Below are positions 6,036 to 6,854 of a stretch of DNA of 6,854 nt, piece by piece (the first letter of the stretch is position 1; every line of letters begins with the position of its first letter). Origin of the DNA: Desulfobulbus sp. Its GTDB lineage: Bacteria > Desulfobacterota > Desulfobulbia > Desulfobulbales > Desulfobulbaceae. A model generated the notes under the pieces. It saw nothing but the letters and a program-made list of their open reading frames with translations. It did not search any database and was not told where the DNA came from. The stretch lies in NCBI GenBank assembly GCA_017998195.1, contig JAGODN010000136.1, forward strand, positions 1 through 6,854, in the 5' to 3' direction. The translations under genes were made by a program, and so were the position numbers.

Positions 6036-6854
6036 TCACTGCCCCGTGGCGCCCGGGTCGGCCAGGCCGGTGACGCGGCGGATCGCGGCGAGCAGATCCT
6101 CCTCCGGGCAGGGCTTGGCCAGGAAGGCCCGCACCCCCAGCCGGTCGGCCCGCTCCCGTTCCGGCCGGCCGGTGCGCGAAGTACACATGATCACCGGGAT
6201 GTTCCTGCGGGTGGGCATGGTCGCCAGAGTGGCGAGAAAGGCAAAACCGTCCATGCGCGGCATCTCCAGGTCGAGCACGATGCAGTCCGGCCAGAGTCCG
6301 GCCAGGAGAGTGACCGCCTCCTGCCCGTCCCGGGCCGCCACCGGACGCCAGCCCTGGGAGGCGACCAGGCGGCTGACCACGGTTCGCACCGAGAGGGAGT
6401 CATCCACCACCAGCACGGTCAGCGGCCGACTGATGTCCAGCAGGATCTCCGGCCTGTCCTCGTCCGCGCGGAGCCTGGCCGCCCGGATCAGCTCGGCCGG
6501 GTCGAGCACCGGCACCACCTGGCCCGCACCGAGCACCGCCGCCCCGGCCACTCCGGGCACGGCGCGCAGGTGACTGCCGAGCCCGCGGATGACGATCTCC
6601 TGCCGGCCGACCAGACGCGGCACGGACACGGCCACGGGCCGCCCGCCGGCGGCAAACACGAGCACCACCGGCCGGGAGGTCTCCACCGGATCCTCCACCT
6701 GGCCGAGCAGCGTGGGCAGGGAGTACCAGGGCAGGGTTGCGCCATCGAGGCGGACCGTACCCTCCTCCCAGGAGATGTCGCGGCTGTCCACCCGGTGCAG
6801 TTGACGGATGTCGGCCAGGGCAAAGGCCCAGAGCGCCCCGCCGCTCTCCACGAG
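6036..6854 (-). CDS. CheA/ChpA-type hybrid chemosensory histidine kinase, C-terminal part (CheW-like plus receiver domain)
   Basis: The reading frame stays open to the right edge, so the 5' part is missing; about 273 codons are visible. Numbering from the GTG whose first base is at 6851, residues ~5-125 form a CheW-like regulatory domain: VRLDGATLPWYSLPTLLG, then VGRQEIVIRGLGSHLRAVPGV (81-101) and VVPVLDPAEL, a pattern typical of CheA/PilL/ChpA hybrids. A short linker leads to a receiver domain (143-260) with D150-D151, phosphoacceptor D194 in IVLDLEMPRMDG, T224 and K246, all key residues intact. In such kinases the CheW domain couples to receptors and the fused receiver acts as phosphate sink or output. 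A CheV protein (CheW plus receiver only) is the main alternative; the GRQEIVIRGLGSHL and VPGVAGA pattern favours the kinase. It is convergent with the transporter gene. Confidence 0.85.
   Translation of the reverse strand, partial: LVESGGALWAFALADIRQLHRVDSRDISWEEGTVRLDGATLPWYSLPTLLGQVEDPVETSRPVVLVFAAGGRPVAVSVPRLVGRQEIVIRGLGSHLRAVPGVAGAAVLGAGQVVPVLDPAELIRAARLRADEDRPEILLDISRPLTVLVVDDSLSVRTVVSRLVASQGWRPVAARDGQEAVTLLAGLWPDCIVLDLEMPRMDGFAFLATLATMPTRRNIPVIMCTSRTGRPERERADRLGVRAFLAKPCPEEDLLAAIRRVTGLADPGATGQ

Overview
The window reads as ordinary, GC-rich chromosomal DNA from a Gram-negative bacterium. The 5S rRNA 3' end and the mix of proteins (a short-form 6-phosphogluconate dehydrogenase paired with Zwf, a ChpA/CheA-type hybrid kinase) would fit a deltaproteobacterium/Desulfobacterota lineage. 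That placement is an inference and is not proven here. I see no CRISPR array, tRNA, insertion sequence, prophage or obvious defence system, and no clear sign of a new multi-gene system.

Layout. Positions 1 to about 44 are the last third of a 5S rRNA gene on the + strand, so an rRNA operon ends here. A perfect 14-bp hairpin terminator follows at once. After about 190 bases of non-coding DNA, with an AT-rich promoter-like patch at its end, comes a tight three-gene + strand operon: a short 6-phosphogluconate dehydrogenase (gnd type), glucose-6-phosphate dehydrogenase (zwf), and a cyclase-family metal hydrolase whose start overlaps the zwf stop. The first two are the two NAD(P)H-producing steps of the oxidative pentose phosphate pathway. 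No 6-phosphogluconolactonase (pgl) is present, and the third position is taken by the cyclase-family hydrolase.

Next on the same strand come rsmI (16S rRNA C1402 2'-O-methyltransferase), an inositol-monophosphatase/SuhB-family phosphatase, and an EamA/DMT-family 10-helix transporter that starts inside the end of the phosphatase gene. These three have no clear Shine-Dalgarno sequence, unlike the first three. A convergent hairpin at about 5994-6018 separates them from a - strand gene that runs off the right edge. The visible part of that gene is a CheW-like domain followed by a receiver domain, most likely the C-terminus of a CheA/ChpA-type hybrid histidine kinase.

Most worth a second look: the lactonase-free oxidative pentose phosphate operon with an associated cyclase-family hydrolase; two C-x-S-C pairs in the C-terminal half of Zwf that could bind a metal or form disulfides; the non-standard cofactor loop of Gnd; and a 10-bp tandem duplication just inside rsmI whose copy number would set its reading frame.
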